Below the pieces are notes generated by a model. The model saw only the letters and a program-made list of their open reading frames with translations. It was not told the origin of the DNA and ran no database searches. From Gammaproteobacteria bacterium (GTDB lineage Bacteria; Pseudomonadota; Gammaproteobacteria; Nevskiales; Nevskiaceae): a stretch of 56,395 nt of DNA. Below are positions 28,219 to 36,326 of this stretch, piece by piece (position 1 is the stretch's first letter; every line of letters begins with the position of its first letter). The stretch lies in assembly GCA_022599775.1 (NCBI GenBank), contig JAHZLQ010000047.1, positions 1 to 56,395 of the forward strand, given 5' to 3'. Made by a program: the position numbers and the translations under genes.

Positions 28219-28252
28219 TGCAAAAAATCACCTAGGTAGGTGATTTTTTGCA
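28219..28252. terminator. Symmetric bidirectional terminator
   Basis: TGCAAAAAATCACCT-AGGT-AGGTGATTTTTTGCA: a perfect 15-bp palindrome with A and T runs. It isolates the DUF1579 gene from the Tyr-rich secreted protein gene that starts at 28416. Confidence 0.8.
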
Positions 28253-28415
28253 AGCCAGGCCTATGAAATACTCGACCGCGACCGAGGCACCGCAAGCAGT
28301 AGCGACGTGATTCAGGGATGAAATCGCGGCGGCGTCGCAATAGCCCAGGGGGGCCGGCCAATACGCCTCGACGCCGGCACAGGGACTGCGACGATCCGAC
28401 AGGGATGGCGGAGAC

Positions 28416-28736
28416 ATGAAGCAGGCAAGGCTGGCAATCATCGGGCTGCTGCTGTTGAGCACCCAGGTCGACGCGCTGGATGAGGAGCAGCGTCGACAAA
28501 TGCAGGAACAGCTCAACAGTGAAGTGATGGCCAGGCCCTTTGATCCGGGCGATGTGGAAAAGGCCAAACACTACGCCGACGAGGCGATGAAGAAAGACCT
28601 GCAACCGGTCAAGACCCCACCCACGTACTGGCAGCCCGGCTGGACCTGCTCGCACCTCTCGCGCTACCGCTACTACCGATACGGCGACTACCGCAACTGC
28701 GTCTACTACCACCGCTATTACGGCCGCTACTGGTAG
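28416..28736 (+). CDS. Small secreted protein with Tyr/Arg/His-rich C-terminus
   Basis: 106 residues. A signal peptide (MKQARLAIIGLLLLSTQVDA) is followed by an acidic/Gln-rich helical segment (DEEQRRQMQEQLNSEVM). The C-terminal 25 residues are dominated by Tyr, Arg and His (SRYRYYRYGDYRN and on to the stop at RYW), with two Cys that could form a disulphide. A GGAG ribosome-binding site precedes ATG 28416. No family recognised. The TraT-like lipoprotein gene follows 115 bases downstream on the same strand. Probably an envelope-associated peptide. Confidence 0.7.
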   Translation: MKQARLAIIGLLLLSTQVDALDEEQRRQMQEQLNSEVMARPFDPGDVEKAKHYADEAMKKDLQPVKTPPTYWQPGWTCSHLSRYRYYRYGDYRNCVYYHRYYGRYW

Positions 28737-28851
28737 CCGTTGGCGGCCGGCAACGGCCGGCCGCGACTCAACGGTGGCGACGACAGGGTATCGAGGGCTG
28801 ACCAACCCTGCGCGGCACCGACCCACCGCAACTTCGCTTCTAGGGGACAGC

Positions 28852-29622
28852 ATGAATACCATCGTTCGTAAAATTTCCGCGCTGCTGCTGGCGGGTACGC
28901 TTGCCGCTTCGCTGGGCGGCTGCGCCGCGACTTCCGTGGCCCTCAGCAAAAAGGACCTCGACGTTCAGGCCCGGACCAGTACGGCGGTCTTCGTGGACCC
29001 GGTCGGTGCATCCGATCGCACCATCTACCTGGATGTGCGCAGCGGCGTCCCGGAATTCGACCGGGTTCAGTTCAGGCAGTTCGTGGCGCAGCAGTTCACC
29101 AACAATGGCGGCGGCTATCGCATCGTGGACGATCCCGACAGCGCGCACTTCCAGATGCTGGTTTACGTGCTGAACCTGGAAAAGGCCAGCCCCAATGCGG
29201 CGCAGGCGGCACTCCAGCAGGGTTACGTCGGTGGTGGCGAAACCTTTGCCGGCAGCGCGGCGGGCGCGGTGATCGGTTCCAACTCCGGAAATACCTGGGG
29301 CGGAGCGGTGGCCGGCGGCATCCTCGCCAGCGGCGCCTCGCTGGTCGCCAACAGCTTGGTCAAGGACGTGACCTACATGCTGGTGGCGGACATCTCCATT
29401 CGCGAACGCGTTGCCGACGGTGTGTTCGTCCGGCGCGATACGCAGCTCGACAATCAGGTTGCGGACGCCGGTTCGTCGCGGCAGAGCGTTTCGGAAGTCA
29501 GTGACCGCAAGGACTACCGCACGCGCATCGTCACCACCGCCAACAAGGCCAATCTCGAACTCGAGGAGGCGCAGTCGCAGATGTTCGAGCGTACCGCCTA
29601 CGCGATGGCCGGTTTCTTCTGA
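28852..29622 (+). CDS. TraT-family outer-membrane lipoprotein (complement resistance / surface exclusion homologue)
   Basis: 256 residues with a lipoprotein signal ending LGGC (Cys24). The mature protein follows plasmid TraT along its length: SVALSKKDLDVQARTST near the start, a glycine-rich central hydrophobic region (about 130-170), MLVADISIRER, and the C-terminal YRTRIVTTANKANLELEEA. TraT gives serum resistance and mating-pair exclusion on F-type plasmids; chromosomal copies are known and usually uncharacterised. No conjugation genes are nearby. An AGGGGA ribosome-binding site supports ATG 28852. Confidence 0.88.
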   Translation: MNTIVRKISALLLAGTLAASLGGCAATSVALSKKDLDVQARTSTAVFVDPVGASDRTIYLDVRSGVPEFDRVQFRQFVAQQFTNNGGGYRIVDDPDSAHFQMLVYVLNLEKASPNAAQAALQQGYVGGGETFAGSAAGAVIGSNSGNTWGGAVAGGILASGASLVANSLVKDVTYMLVADISIRERVADGVFVRRDTQLDNQVADAGSSRQSVSEVSDRKDYRTRIVTTANKANLELEEAQSQMFERTAYAMAGFF

Positions 29623-29637
29623 CGGTCGCCTGATGAC

Positions 29638-29659
29638 GACGCAGCCTCAAGGCTGCGTC
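29638..29659. terminator. Hairpin between convergent traT-like and traB/gumN genes
   Basis: GACGCAGCCT-CA-AGGCTGCGTC, 10-bp perfect arms with no T-run. It overlaps the last codons of the minus-strand gene. A likely RNA 3'-end stabiliser or weak terminator. Confidence 0.5.
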
Positions 29660-30561
29660 GGCGCCATGTCGGCCTCGACCGGCGTTGGCGTGTAGCCGTC
29701 AGCCTCCAGCGTTTGCAGCAGCCCGTCGCCGCCGACGAGGTGTGCGGCGCCGACGACAATCATGGTCGGGCTGCGGCCATCGAGTCGCTGGCGCAGGTTT
29801 GCGAGCCAGCCAGCGTTGCGTCCCGACAGCACGCGCCAGTAGATTTCAGGGTAGTCGCTTTTCATTTCGGCGATGTTCTCGGCCAGCGCCGCGGTGTCGC
29901 TTTGTCGCCAGATACGCAGCAGGGCTTCGGGTTGCGGGCCGCTCGGTTGGTCTTCCTCGATGGCGGCACGCAGGTAGGCTTCCTCGACGGCGGGACCCAT
30001 GCCGGACAGCACGTGGATCTGCTGGTCCACGCTTTCCAGCCATTCGATGGTCTTGCCGCCGTCAAGCGCGCGCTTGAACAGGCGGCCGTCGATACCGTAC
30101 TCGGCCGCAAAGCCGGCGCGTTGATAGCGCAGCAGTTCCAGCGACATCGCTACGAACCAGGGTTTGAACGAGTCGAAGGACTCGGCCGGCAGGCCCAGTC
30201 CGCCGAGGTGTTCGCTCAGGGCGTGGTAGGTCTCGGCATGCAATTGTCCGCGCAGTCCGCCGGGCATCGGCGCGCGTGCGGCGGTGAGGAATCGCTGTTG
30301 CGTGTCCGGTTCCTGAAGCGCGTCGAAATCGGTTTCGAATACCACCACATCACTGGCCTTCAGTGCGCGCTCATAGGCTGGTGGAAGCACTGCTTCGGAT
30401 TCCGGGAGCAGATGGATCGAGCCGAGCAGGTAGTGGGTGGTTCTGGCGCCATCGATGCGCCACAGGAACGGCGCCTGGTCCTGGGCGGCGGCCGGGGCAA
30501 GCCAGAGCAACACGGCCAGCGTGAACAGTGTGCATAGCGTGCCGGCGAAACGCTGGCTCAT
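29647..30561 (-). CDS. TraB/GumN-family (TIKI-like) exported protein
   Basis: 304 residues with a signal peptide ending PAAAQ. The TraB/GumN signatures are present: the N-terminal HYLLGSIHLLP (GSIH 47-50), VVVFETD and the C-terminal VVGAAHLVGGDGLLQTLEADGY. The family fold is related to TIKI/EreA metal-dependent peptidases, with these His/Glu residues as likely ligands. The start lies 8 bases after the ttcA stop on the same strand, so it is in the ttcA operon. Substrate unknown. Confidence 0.88.
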   Translation of the reverse strand: MSQRFAGTLCTLFTLAVLLWLAPAAAQDQAPFLWRIDGARTTHYLLGSIHLLPESEAVLPPAYERALKASDVVVFETDFDALQEPDTQQRFLTAARAPMPGGLRGQLHAETYHALSEHLGGLGLPAESFDSFKPWFVAMSLELLRYQRAGFAAEYGIDGRLFKRALDGGKTIEWLESVDQQIHVLSGMGPAVEEAYLRAAIEEDQPSGPQPEALLRIWRQSDTAALAENIAEMKSDYPEIYWRVLSGRNAGWLANLRQRLDGRSPTMIVVGAAHLVGGDGLLQTLEADGYTPTPVEADMAPTQP

Positions 30562-30569
30562 TGGTTTTT

Positions 30570-31451
30570 CTATTCCGCCGTGGACGCTGTGCCCGGCATC
30601 AGCCAGTCATGATCGGGCGCGTTGCGGCCCTCCAGGTTGGCGAAATCGAACAGCACGCGGTCGGCCAGTTGGGAGGGCTGCACATTGCACAGCGAGGTGA
30701 AGATGTGCTCGATTCGCGAGGGATCGCTGCGTTCCCAGTCGGCGATCATGCGGCGTACCTGCTGACGCTGCAGATTGTCCTGCGAGCCGCAGAGCGTGCA
30801 CGGGATGATCGGGAAGGCACGCTCCTCGGCGTAACTCGCAATGTCGCGTTCACGGCAGTAGGCCAGCGGGCGGATCACCATATTTCGGCCGTCGTCGGAG
30901 CGCAGCTTGGGGGGCATCGCCGCCAGCCGCCCGCCAAAAAACAGGTTGAGGAAGAAGGTCGCGACGATGTCGTCCTTGTGATGGCCGAGTGCGATCTTGG
31001 TGTAGCCGTGTTCGGCGGCAAAGGTGTACAGCGCGCCGCGCCGCAGCCGCGAGCACAGCGAGCACATCGTCTTGCCTTCCGGGATCACGCGCTTGACCAC
31101 CGAATAGGTGTCCTGCTCGATGATCGTGTACGCAATGTCGAGGTCGGCGAGATACTCCGGCAGGATGTGCTCCGGAAAGCCGGGCTGCTTCTGGTCGAGA
31201 TTGACGGCGTGAATCTCGAAATCCACCGGCGCCTTCTCACGCAGCTGCAGCAGAATATCCAGCATCGTGTAGCTGTCCTTGCCACCGGACAGGCAGACCA
31301 TCACGCGGTCGCCGTGCTCGATCATGCGGTAATCCTGAATCGCCTGGCCCACAAGACGCCGCAGGCGCTTGTTGAGTTTGAGCGACTCGGTGCGTGCGCG
31401 ACGGGGCAGGCGGCTGAGGTCGACGGTGGTTTCGGTGGTGGTGTGGGTCAC
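30570..31451 (-). CDS. ttcA: tRNA 2-thiocytidine biosynthesis protein TtcA
   Basis: Thiolates cytidine 32 of certain tRNAs using ATP and an iron-sulphur cluster. The 293-residue protein has the PP-loop SGGKDS at 55-60, the central CSLC pair (Cys130, Cys133) and PCTLCGS (Cys218, Cys221), which supply the cluster ligands. Length is typical (about 300). The downstream TraB/GumN gene starts 8 bases after its stop, and the DUF167 gene lies 47 bases upstream on the same strand. Confidence 0.95.
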   Translation of the reverse strand: MTHTTTETTVDLSRLPRRARTESLKLNKRLRRLVGQAIQDYRMIEHGDRVMVCLSGGKDSYTMLDILLQLREKAPVDFEIHAVNLDQKQPGFPEHILPEYLADLDIAYTIIEQDTYSVVKRVIPEGKTMCSLCSRLRRGALYTFAAEHGYTKIALGHHKDDIVATFFLNLFFGGRLAAMPPKLRSDDGRNMVIRPLAYCRERDIASYAEERAFPIIPCTLCGSQDNLQRQQVRRMIADWERSDPSRIEHIFTSLCNVQPSQLADRVLFDFANLEGRNAPDHDWLMPGTASTAE

Positions 31452-31498
31452 GGTACTGGCCCGCCGGTCGGCGGGTGATGGTCAGACAGTGGCCAAGT

Positions 31499-31837
31499 CT
31501 AGCAGCCGAGTCCGCGATGCAGCTCCTCGGCCGTGAGCCCCGAAATCTCGACGGTCTTGCGCGACCGACTATGGCCGGCCGTAATGTTCAGCGCCGATTT
31601 GGCGATGCCGAGCTGTTTCGCCAGCAGTGCGATCACGGCCTCATTGGCCTTGCCGCGTTCTGGCGCGGCCGTGACCGACAGCTTCAGGGCATCGCCATGC
31701 CAGCCCAGGATCGCGTTGCGCGAAGCCTTGGGCGATACCTTGAGGGATAAGGTAGCCGATATCGTCACCCCCACATGCTGCGGTTGCTGTGCCCATGCCT
31801 GCAAGCCAAGGGCGCTGGCTTGCCTGTGGAACTGCAT
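31499..31837 (-). CDS. DUF167-family (YggU-like) protein
   Basis: 112 residues. It has the compact DUF167 fold signature: SLKVSPKASRNAILGWHGDALKLSVTAAPERGKAN, then LAKQLGIAKSALNITAGHSRSRKTVEISG. Function is unknown. The family core starts about 30 residues in, so the real start could be ATG 31837 or a GTG closer to the core; the frame continues open further upstream but without homology. Located 47 bases upstream of ttcA. Confidence 0.85.
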   Translation of the reverse strand: MQFHRQASALGLQAWAQQPQHVGVTISATLSLKVSPKASRNAILGWHGDALKLSVTAAPERGKANEAVIALLAKQLGIAKSALNITAGHSRSRKTVEISGLTAEELHRGLGC

Positions 31838-31986
31838 CACGGGCGTGGGCGGCGCCGAAGCGGGCATTGAGGTTTGACGCCGCGTTGTTCGGCGCCGCGG
31901 CTGGTCCATGATCGACCTGCGCAGCCACCCAACGTCTTCAGTGATGCTTCGGTAGGCTATGGGAGCGTCCTCTATGCCAAGCCCGC

Positions 31987-32391
31987 ATGTTCGAATATCT
32001 AGCGCTTACCGCCACCGCCGTGCAACGCGAGCTCGATCGTGCCGGTCTGCTCAGCGGCTCGGCGGATTTCGCACACGACGAACGCGTGCAGGATGCGGCC
32101 TTGCTGGGTCTGATCCGCGCCATGCGCGGCGTGACCGACTTGGCGGCTCGTCTGCTGGAAGATCGGGGACGGACACTACCGCGTTACTGCCCGGCGCTGT
32201 TCGGCCTGTTGGCCGACGAGGCGCTCATTGAGTCGGAAGCTGCGCAGAGCCTGAGCCTGCTGGCCCAGTTCTGTGACGACGCGATTGCGCGTGGGGACGA
32301 GTTCGATCCCCCACGGCTGGCTTGGCTGATCGACACGCGGTCGGAACAGCTGATCGCATTGACCGATACCTTGTGTCTCGCGCTGAGATAG
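31987..32391 (+). CDS. DUF86 / HepT-like HEPN-fold protein lacking the RNase motif
   Basis: 134 residues, all helical. The segment from residue 32 to 100 (DERVQDAALLGLIRAMRGV, then LLEDRG, YCPALFGLLADEALIESE and LLAQFC) matches the DUF86/YutE-HepT helical pattern. The family's Rx4-6H RNase motif, expected after LAxFRN, is replaced by QFCDDAIARGDEF. No MNT-type nucleotidyltransferase antitoxin gene is adjacent. A DUF167 gene lies divergently upstream. The assignment rests on pattern only, and a degenerate or regulatory HEPN role is an inference. Confidence 0.5.
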   Translation: MFEYLALTATAVQRELDRAGLLSGSADFAHDERVQDAALLGLIRAMRGVTDLAARLLEDRGRTLPRYCPALFGLLADEALIESEAAQSLSLLAQFCDDAIARGDEFDPPRLAWLIDTRSEQLIALTDTLCLALR

Positions 32392-32629
32392 TGTCTCGCC
32401 TGCACCTGATCCTCGCGGATCGCCGATGCGAACGCTCTCCGGGCTGCGGCAACAGGGCTTTGAGGGCTTCCGCTTGCGCCGTACGCGACCGTCTGTCGCC
32501 CCAATCCGCTCGTCGAGTCGAACCTGTATCCGAAATAGGGGTCCAAGCACTACAGTAGGAATCGGCCATATGGGTTCGATTCTCACTACCCACTATGTCC
32601 GTAACGATCTCACGGAACGGGGTTGAATC

Positions 32630-32953
32630 ATGATCAGGAATCGACAAATGATGGTGCACGCGGTGAGCGTCGGCTCGGCGCGCTCGGACCTGCCGACCGA
32701 GCTTGAGCTGTGGCCACAACGGCGCAAAGTCGCCGGCAGCCCGCATGGCCCGCCGAGCCTTGGCATGCTGTTGGCGGTGCTGCCTTCGCCGATGCTTCTG
32801 CTGTCCGTGCTGATGGCGCTGCCGAAACTGCTGGGCATCCATCTGTGGCCGTGGTGGGTCGCGGCGCTGCCGATGATGCTGCCAGTGTCCCTGGGCGCTG
32901 CCTCATTGGCGCTGATCGTAACCAACGTGTGGATCGTGCCGCGCCAGCGCTAA
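32630..32953 (+). CDS. Small two-helix membrane protein
   Basis: 107 residues. A hydrophilic N-terminus (about 1-43) precedes two transmembrane stretches (LGMLLAVLPSPMLLLSVLMALPKLLG and WWVAALPMMLPVSLGAASLALIVTNVW), separated by HLWP. No family recognised. An ACGGGG ribosome-binding site precedes ATG 32630. The gap of 238 bases from the preceding HepT-like gene holds no clear feature. The gene ends before the convergent methyltransferase gene. Confidence 0.6.
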   Translation: MIRNRQMMVHAVSVGSARSDLPTELELWPQRRKVAGSPHGPPSLGMLLAVLPSPMLLLSVLMALPKLLGIHLWPWWVAALPMMLPVSLGAASLALIVTNVWIVPRQR

Positions 32954-33032
32954 GGATGCGCCGCACCGAGTTCGCTCGCTGTGGTTATGCAGAGCTTCCA
33001 GCAGGCCCCACCGATGGATGCCCGCGAAACTG

Positions 33033-33923
33033 TCAGCGCCAGCGCGGTTTCGAGAATTTCAGCGTCATGCGGTCGGACTCGCCGATCGACAGATAGCGTT
33101 CCCGGTCCTGTTCGCCGAGCCGCAGCGTCGGCGGCAAGGTCCATACGCCTTCCGGATGCTCGGTCGAATCCTTGGCATTGGCGTTGACTTCCGAAGCGTC
33201 CAGCAATTCAAAACCCGCCGCCTCAGCCAATTCCCGGACATAGGCCTCGGTCACGTATCCCGTCCGCTTCATCGTCTCTAGATCGGTGTTCGGCAAGGCC
33301 CGATGTTCCACGATGCCGAGCACACCGCCAGGTTTCAGCGCCAGATGGAAAGCCCGGAACATCTCCGACTCGTAGCCGCCGACCATCCAGTTGTGCACAT
33401 TGCGGAAACTCAACACGTAGTCGGCGGTGTCCGCCGGTACGATCTCGCTGACGCCTCGCCCGGCCTCCGCGATCCGGACCCGGCCGTACAGGTCGGGACG
33501 TGAATTGAGCTTGCCCAGAAATTGGCGTCGCTGACTCGCAAAGAAGCTGTCGCCGGACGGATCCTCTACCGGCGGCAGCGCCGCGTAGTACTGCCCCCAG
33601 TCGCGTACGAACGGTGCCAGCAGTTCGGTATACCAGCCGCCGCCCGGCCAGATTTCCACAATGGTGTCGTGCGGATCGATGCCGAAGAACGTCAGCGTCT
33701 GCGCCGGGTGCCGCCCGGTATCACGCTGGCGAAACGCCGGCGTGCGATGCGCACTGGTGACGAGGTGTGCAATCAGCGGGTCGAGCCCTGCGGCGCGTGC
33801 CTGCTCGGTCGTCATGGGCACGGGCGGCGGCAGCGGCTCGGGGGGCGGCGAGGCTGTGCGGCAGGCCGCCAGTCCAAGCAACAGGCAGCCGGCCCATGCC
33901 TGCCGCCACCCTGATGCGTTCAT
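33033..33923 (-). CDS. Predicted exported methyltransferase-like lipoprotein (COG4798 type)
   Basis: 296 residues with a lipoprotein signal ending LAAC (Cys21). A Rossmann-like class I methyltransferase domain follows: IVEIWPGGGWYTELLAPF as motif I, DYVLSFRNVHNWM near motif IV, LALKPGGVLGIVEH as motif VI and GYVTEAYVRELAEAAGFELLD. Similar proteins with signal peptides are annotated in many proteobacteria, but no substrate is known, and SAM is not expected in the periplasm. It starts 27 bases after the slyD stop, so the two are likely co-transcribed. Confidence 0.8.
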   Translation of the reverse strand: MNASGWRQAWAGCLLLGLAACRTASPPPEPLPPPVPMTTEQARAAGLDPLIAHLVTSAHRTPAFRQRDTGRHPAQTLTFFGIDPHDTIVEIWPGGGWYTELLAPFVRDWGQYYAALPPVEDPSGDSFFASQRRQFLGKLNSRPDLYGRVRIAEAGRGVSEIVPADTADYVLSFRNVHNWMVGGYESEMFRAFHLALKPGGVLGIVEHRALPNTDLETMKRTGYVTEAYVRELAEAAGFELLDASEVNANAKDSTEHPEGVWTLPPTLRLGEQDRERYLSIGESDRMTLKFSKPRWR

Positions 33924-33950
33924 CCCGCGACCGCGCCTGTCAGCGCCGAC

Positions 33951-34433
33951 TCAGTGCTCGTGACCGCCTGCACCATGCACGTGACCGTGCATGACTTCCT
34001 CGACGGAGGCTTCACGAACCTCGGTGACCTCCACATCGAAGTTCAGCGTCTGCCCGGCGAGCGGATGGTTGCCGTCGACCGTCACTTCCTCGTCGCCGAC
34101 ATCGGTGACCACCACCGGCACCGGACCCTGCTGGGTCTCGGCCTGAAAGCGCATGCCGGGTTGCAGTTCGGGCACGCCGCCGAACGCGGAGCGCGGTACC
34201 ACCTGGATCAGCTGTTCGACGCGTTCGCCATAGGCTTCGCCCGGCTCGATCGTCACTTTGAATGCGTCACCGACCTTCTTGCCATCCATCGCCTTTTCCA
34301 GGCCCGGAATGATGTTGCCCCGTCCGTGCAGATAGGCCATGGGCTCGCTGCCGCGAGATGTGTCGAGCTGCTCGCCGGCTTCATTGGTCAAGGTGTAATG
34401 GAAGTGGGCAACGCAGCGCTCGGCAATTTGCAT
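33951..34433 (-). CDS. slyD: FKBP-type peptidyl-prolyl isomerase, SlyD-type
   Basis: 160 residues in the SlyD layout: a split FKBP domain (YTLTNEAGEQLDTSRG, IIPGLEKAMDGKKVGD, EPGEAYGER), an inserted IF domain (about residues 70-120) and the NHPLAGQTLNFDVEV strand. A short metal-binding tail follows (HGHVHGAGGHEH). It acts as a folding chaperone and nickel-binding protein. The His tail is much shorter than in E. coli SlyD. ATG 34433. It precedes the methyltransferase gene on the same strand. Confidence 0.9.
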   Translation of the reverse strand: MQIAERCVAHFHYTLTNEAGEQLDTSRGSEPMAYLHGRGNIIPGLEKAMDGKKVGDAFKVTIEPGEAYGERVEQLIQVVPRSAFGGVPELQPGMRFQAETQQGPVPVVVTDVGDEEVTVDGNHPLAGQTLNFDVEVTEVREASVEEVMHGHVHGAGGHEH

Positions 34434-34576
34434 ATCTCAATCCTGAATGTTCGAAACGTCCGCGCATGCTAACCCAGGCCGCGCTCAAGCCGAAGCGCTG
34501 CGGGCAGCAACGGCCGGCCATTTTCCAACCTTTTGGGGGATTCCCGAGTCCTAGATTCGATTCGATTTTGCCTGAA

Positions 34577-34614
34577 TTGGCGAAAACCGCGATTAGCTTT
34601 GCGTGTTTCGCCAA
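34577..34614. promoter_or_regulatory. Inverted repeat TTGGCGAAA / TTTCGCCAA, candidate activator site
   Basis: Two perfect 9-base arms separated by 20 bases, centred about 115 bp upstream of a sigma-54-like promoter. Enhancer-binding activators of sigma-54 bind such distant dyads; whether this one is used is inference. Confidence 0.35.
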
Positions 34615-34709
34615 ACCTTAGCCAATCAATCAATTCGCAGCAGGGTCTGGTCGCGACGAAAATCCAGTAACTTTAATATATTCAATAAGTTAGTTTTACA
34701 ACTCCGATC

Positions 34710-34724
34710 TGGCACAGCTCTTGG
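34710..34724 (+). promoter_or_regulatory. Candidate sigma-54 promoter
   Basis: TGGCAC-AGCTC-TTGG: the -24 GG and the -12 element have the canonical 10-base spacing, but the -12 GC is GG. The expected start near 34736 leaves a 50-base leader before the small secreted protein at 34787. Confidence 0.35.
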
Positions 34725-34786
34725 ACCTAGCTCACCAGTCGCCACCGAGAGGTTCGGGCGACACAGGGATCATCGGGAGAATTGCA

Positions 34787-35071
34787 ATGTCGAACATCAA
34801 AGCGAGCTTTGTCGCCGTCATCATCGGCGGCACTGCCCTGCTGAACGCGGGATTTGCCGCCGCCGAGGGCCCGCGCGAAACCGGAGTCGGTGTGCTCATC
34901 GCTGCGCAGGGAAATCAGGCGCTGCTTTCGATCAAGCGCGATATTCGGGCGCGGGTCCGCCAATTGGGACCGGCGCCGTTACCAACCCGGATGCTGGATA
35001 CCGCACAACACCGGCACTCCGACACGGACGCAAGTGCGAACCGCGACCGTATCGGTCCGCAAACCATCTAA
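34787..35071 (+). CDS. Small secreted protein of unknown function
   Basis: 94 residues. A signal peptide (MSNIKASFVAVIIGGTALLN...GFAAA) is followed by a 67-residue mature region that is charged and Gln/Arg-rich (LLSIKRDIRARVRQLG, HRHSDTDASANRDRIG). No Cys and no recognised family. A CGGGAG ribosome-binding site precedes ATG 34787. It lies 99 bases upstream of the RND adaptor gene on the same strand, with a sigma-54-like promoter in front. Confidence 0.65.
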   Translation: MSNIKASFVAVIIGGTALLNAGFAAAEGPRETGVGVLIAAQGNQALLSIKRDIRARVRQLGPAPLPTRMLDTAQHRHSDTDASANRDRIGPQTI

Positions 35072-35170
35072 GTAGGCCACCGCCGGGCCGGGTTGGCGCG
35101 AGCGGGGGGTCGCCAGCGGGTCGGTTTCCAATCAGCATCCGCGCATCGTCACGGAACAAGTCACCACATA

Positions 35171-36310
35171 ATGAATCATCGTCTGTTGTTCATCGGTCTG
35201 CTTGCAGCCGCATCGGTCTCTCTCAGCGCCTGTCACAAGAGCGGACCCGAGGAAGAAGCCGAAGAAGAGGTCGTCATTCCGGTCGAAACCGCGGCGGTCA
35301 CGCGCGGTTCCATCGATGCCGCCTACCGTGGCACCACCACCCTGACCGCGCGCGAGCAGGCGGACGTGGTCGCCAAGGCCAGTGGGATCGTCGAACAGGT
35401 GCTGGTCGAGGAAGGCGACGCGGTCAGCGCGGGTCAGGTACTGGCGCGCCTGGAAACCGATCGTCTGCGGCTGGAGGCCGAGCGCGCCCGCGCTGAAATG
35501 GATCGGCTCAAAAGCGATTTCGACCGCAATCATTCGGTCTACCAGCGCAATCTGATTTCACGCGAAGCCTACGAACAGACCAAGTTCCAGCTCGACGCGG
35601 CCACCGCGGCCTACGATCTGGCGCGCCTGTCGCTGCGCGAATCCGAAATCAAGGCGCCGATCGACGGCGTGGTGTCGTCTCGCCTGATCAAGATCGGCAA
35701 TACCCTGCAAGCCAACGAGGTCGCGTTCACCGTGACCCAGCTCGACACGCTGGAAGCCGACGTCTTCGTTCCGGAACGCGACATCTACAAGCTGGCCGCC
35801 GAGCAACCGGCGGTGCTGCGCGTCGACGCCTGGCCGGATTCGCAGTTCGAGGGACACATTCAGCGCATCAACCCGGTGGTGGACCCGAGCACCGGCACGG
35901 TCGAGGTGACTGTGGCGATGAGGCCGGGGCAGAGCAAACTCAAGCCCGGCATGTTCGGACGTATCGAAATCCGCTATGACCGCCATGATCAGGCCACGCT
36001 GCTGCCCAAGGATGCGGTGCTGGACGAGGACGGTACGCAGTCGGTATTCGTGGTCGCGGACGGCAAGGCACGGCGCCGCGAAGTGACGCTGGGCTATGCC
36101 GACGCCGACTACTACGAAGTGCTGGAGGGACTGGATTCGGGCGATCAGGTGGTGGTGACCGGGCAAAGCAATCTCAAGGACGATGTGAGCATCAGCGTGG
36201 TCAACCTCAAGCCGGCGGCGACGGCCGAGGAGTCTTCGGAGAAACCGGGCGAGGATTCGAGCCAGGCCGATCCCGCGGTCGCGCAGAGCGACGCGCCGCG
36301 CAAGTCCTGA
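35171..36310 (+). CDS. RND efflux periplasmic adaptor (membrane fusion lipoprotein)
   Basis: 379 residues with a lipobox ending LSAC (Cys21), an acidic segment (EEEAEEEVV), a barrel-sandwich/lipoyl domain (VAKASGIVEQVLVEEGDAVSAGQVLARLE), a coiled-coil hairpin (about 100-150), the second lipoyl half (IKAPIDGVVSS) and C-terminal beta barrel domains (TLLPKDAVL). This is an HlyD/AcrA-type adaptor linking an inner-membrane pump to an outer-membrane channel; no channel gene is nearby. ATG 35171 begins the lipoprotein signal. The first RND pump follows 16 bases downstream, so they form an operon. Confidence 0.93.
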   Translation: MNHRLLFIGLLAAASVSLSACHKSGPEEEAEEEVVIPVETAAVTRGSIDAAYRGTTTLTAREQADVVAKASGIVEQVLVEEGDAVSAGQVLARLETDRLRLEAERARAEMDRLKSDFDRNHSVYQRNLISREAYEQTKFQLDAATAAYDLARLSLRESEIKAPIDGVVSSRLIKIGNTLQANEVAFTVTQLDTLEADVFVPERDIYKLAAEQPAVLRVDAWPDSQFEGHIQRINPVVDPSTGTVEVTVAMRPGQSKLKPGMFGRIEIRYDRHDQATLLPKDAVLDEDGTQSVFVVADGKARRREVTLGYADADYYEVLEGLDSGDQVVVTGQSNLKDDVSISVVNLKPAATAEESSEKPGEDSSQADPAVAQSDAPRKS

Positions 36311-36326
36311 TCGGGATTCCACGACG

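Larger units (their letters stand above)
34434..34786. other. 353-bp divergent intergenic region upstream of the small secreted protein and slyD
   Basis: The most AT-rich intergenic stretch of the window (for example TTTAATATATT near 34673). It contains an inverted repeat TTGGCGAAA...TTTCGCCAA (34577-34585 and 34606-34614) and a sigma-54-like promoter at 34710-34724. No gene is evident inside it. Confidence 0.5.

Noticed and set aside
28852-29622. TraT-like gene as evidence for an integrated conjugative element
   Set aside because: No other transfer, integrase or attachment-site features in the region; chromosomal TraT homologues occur on their own.
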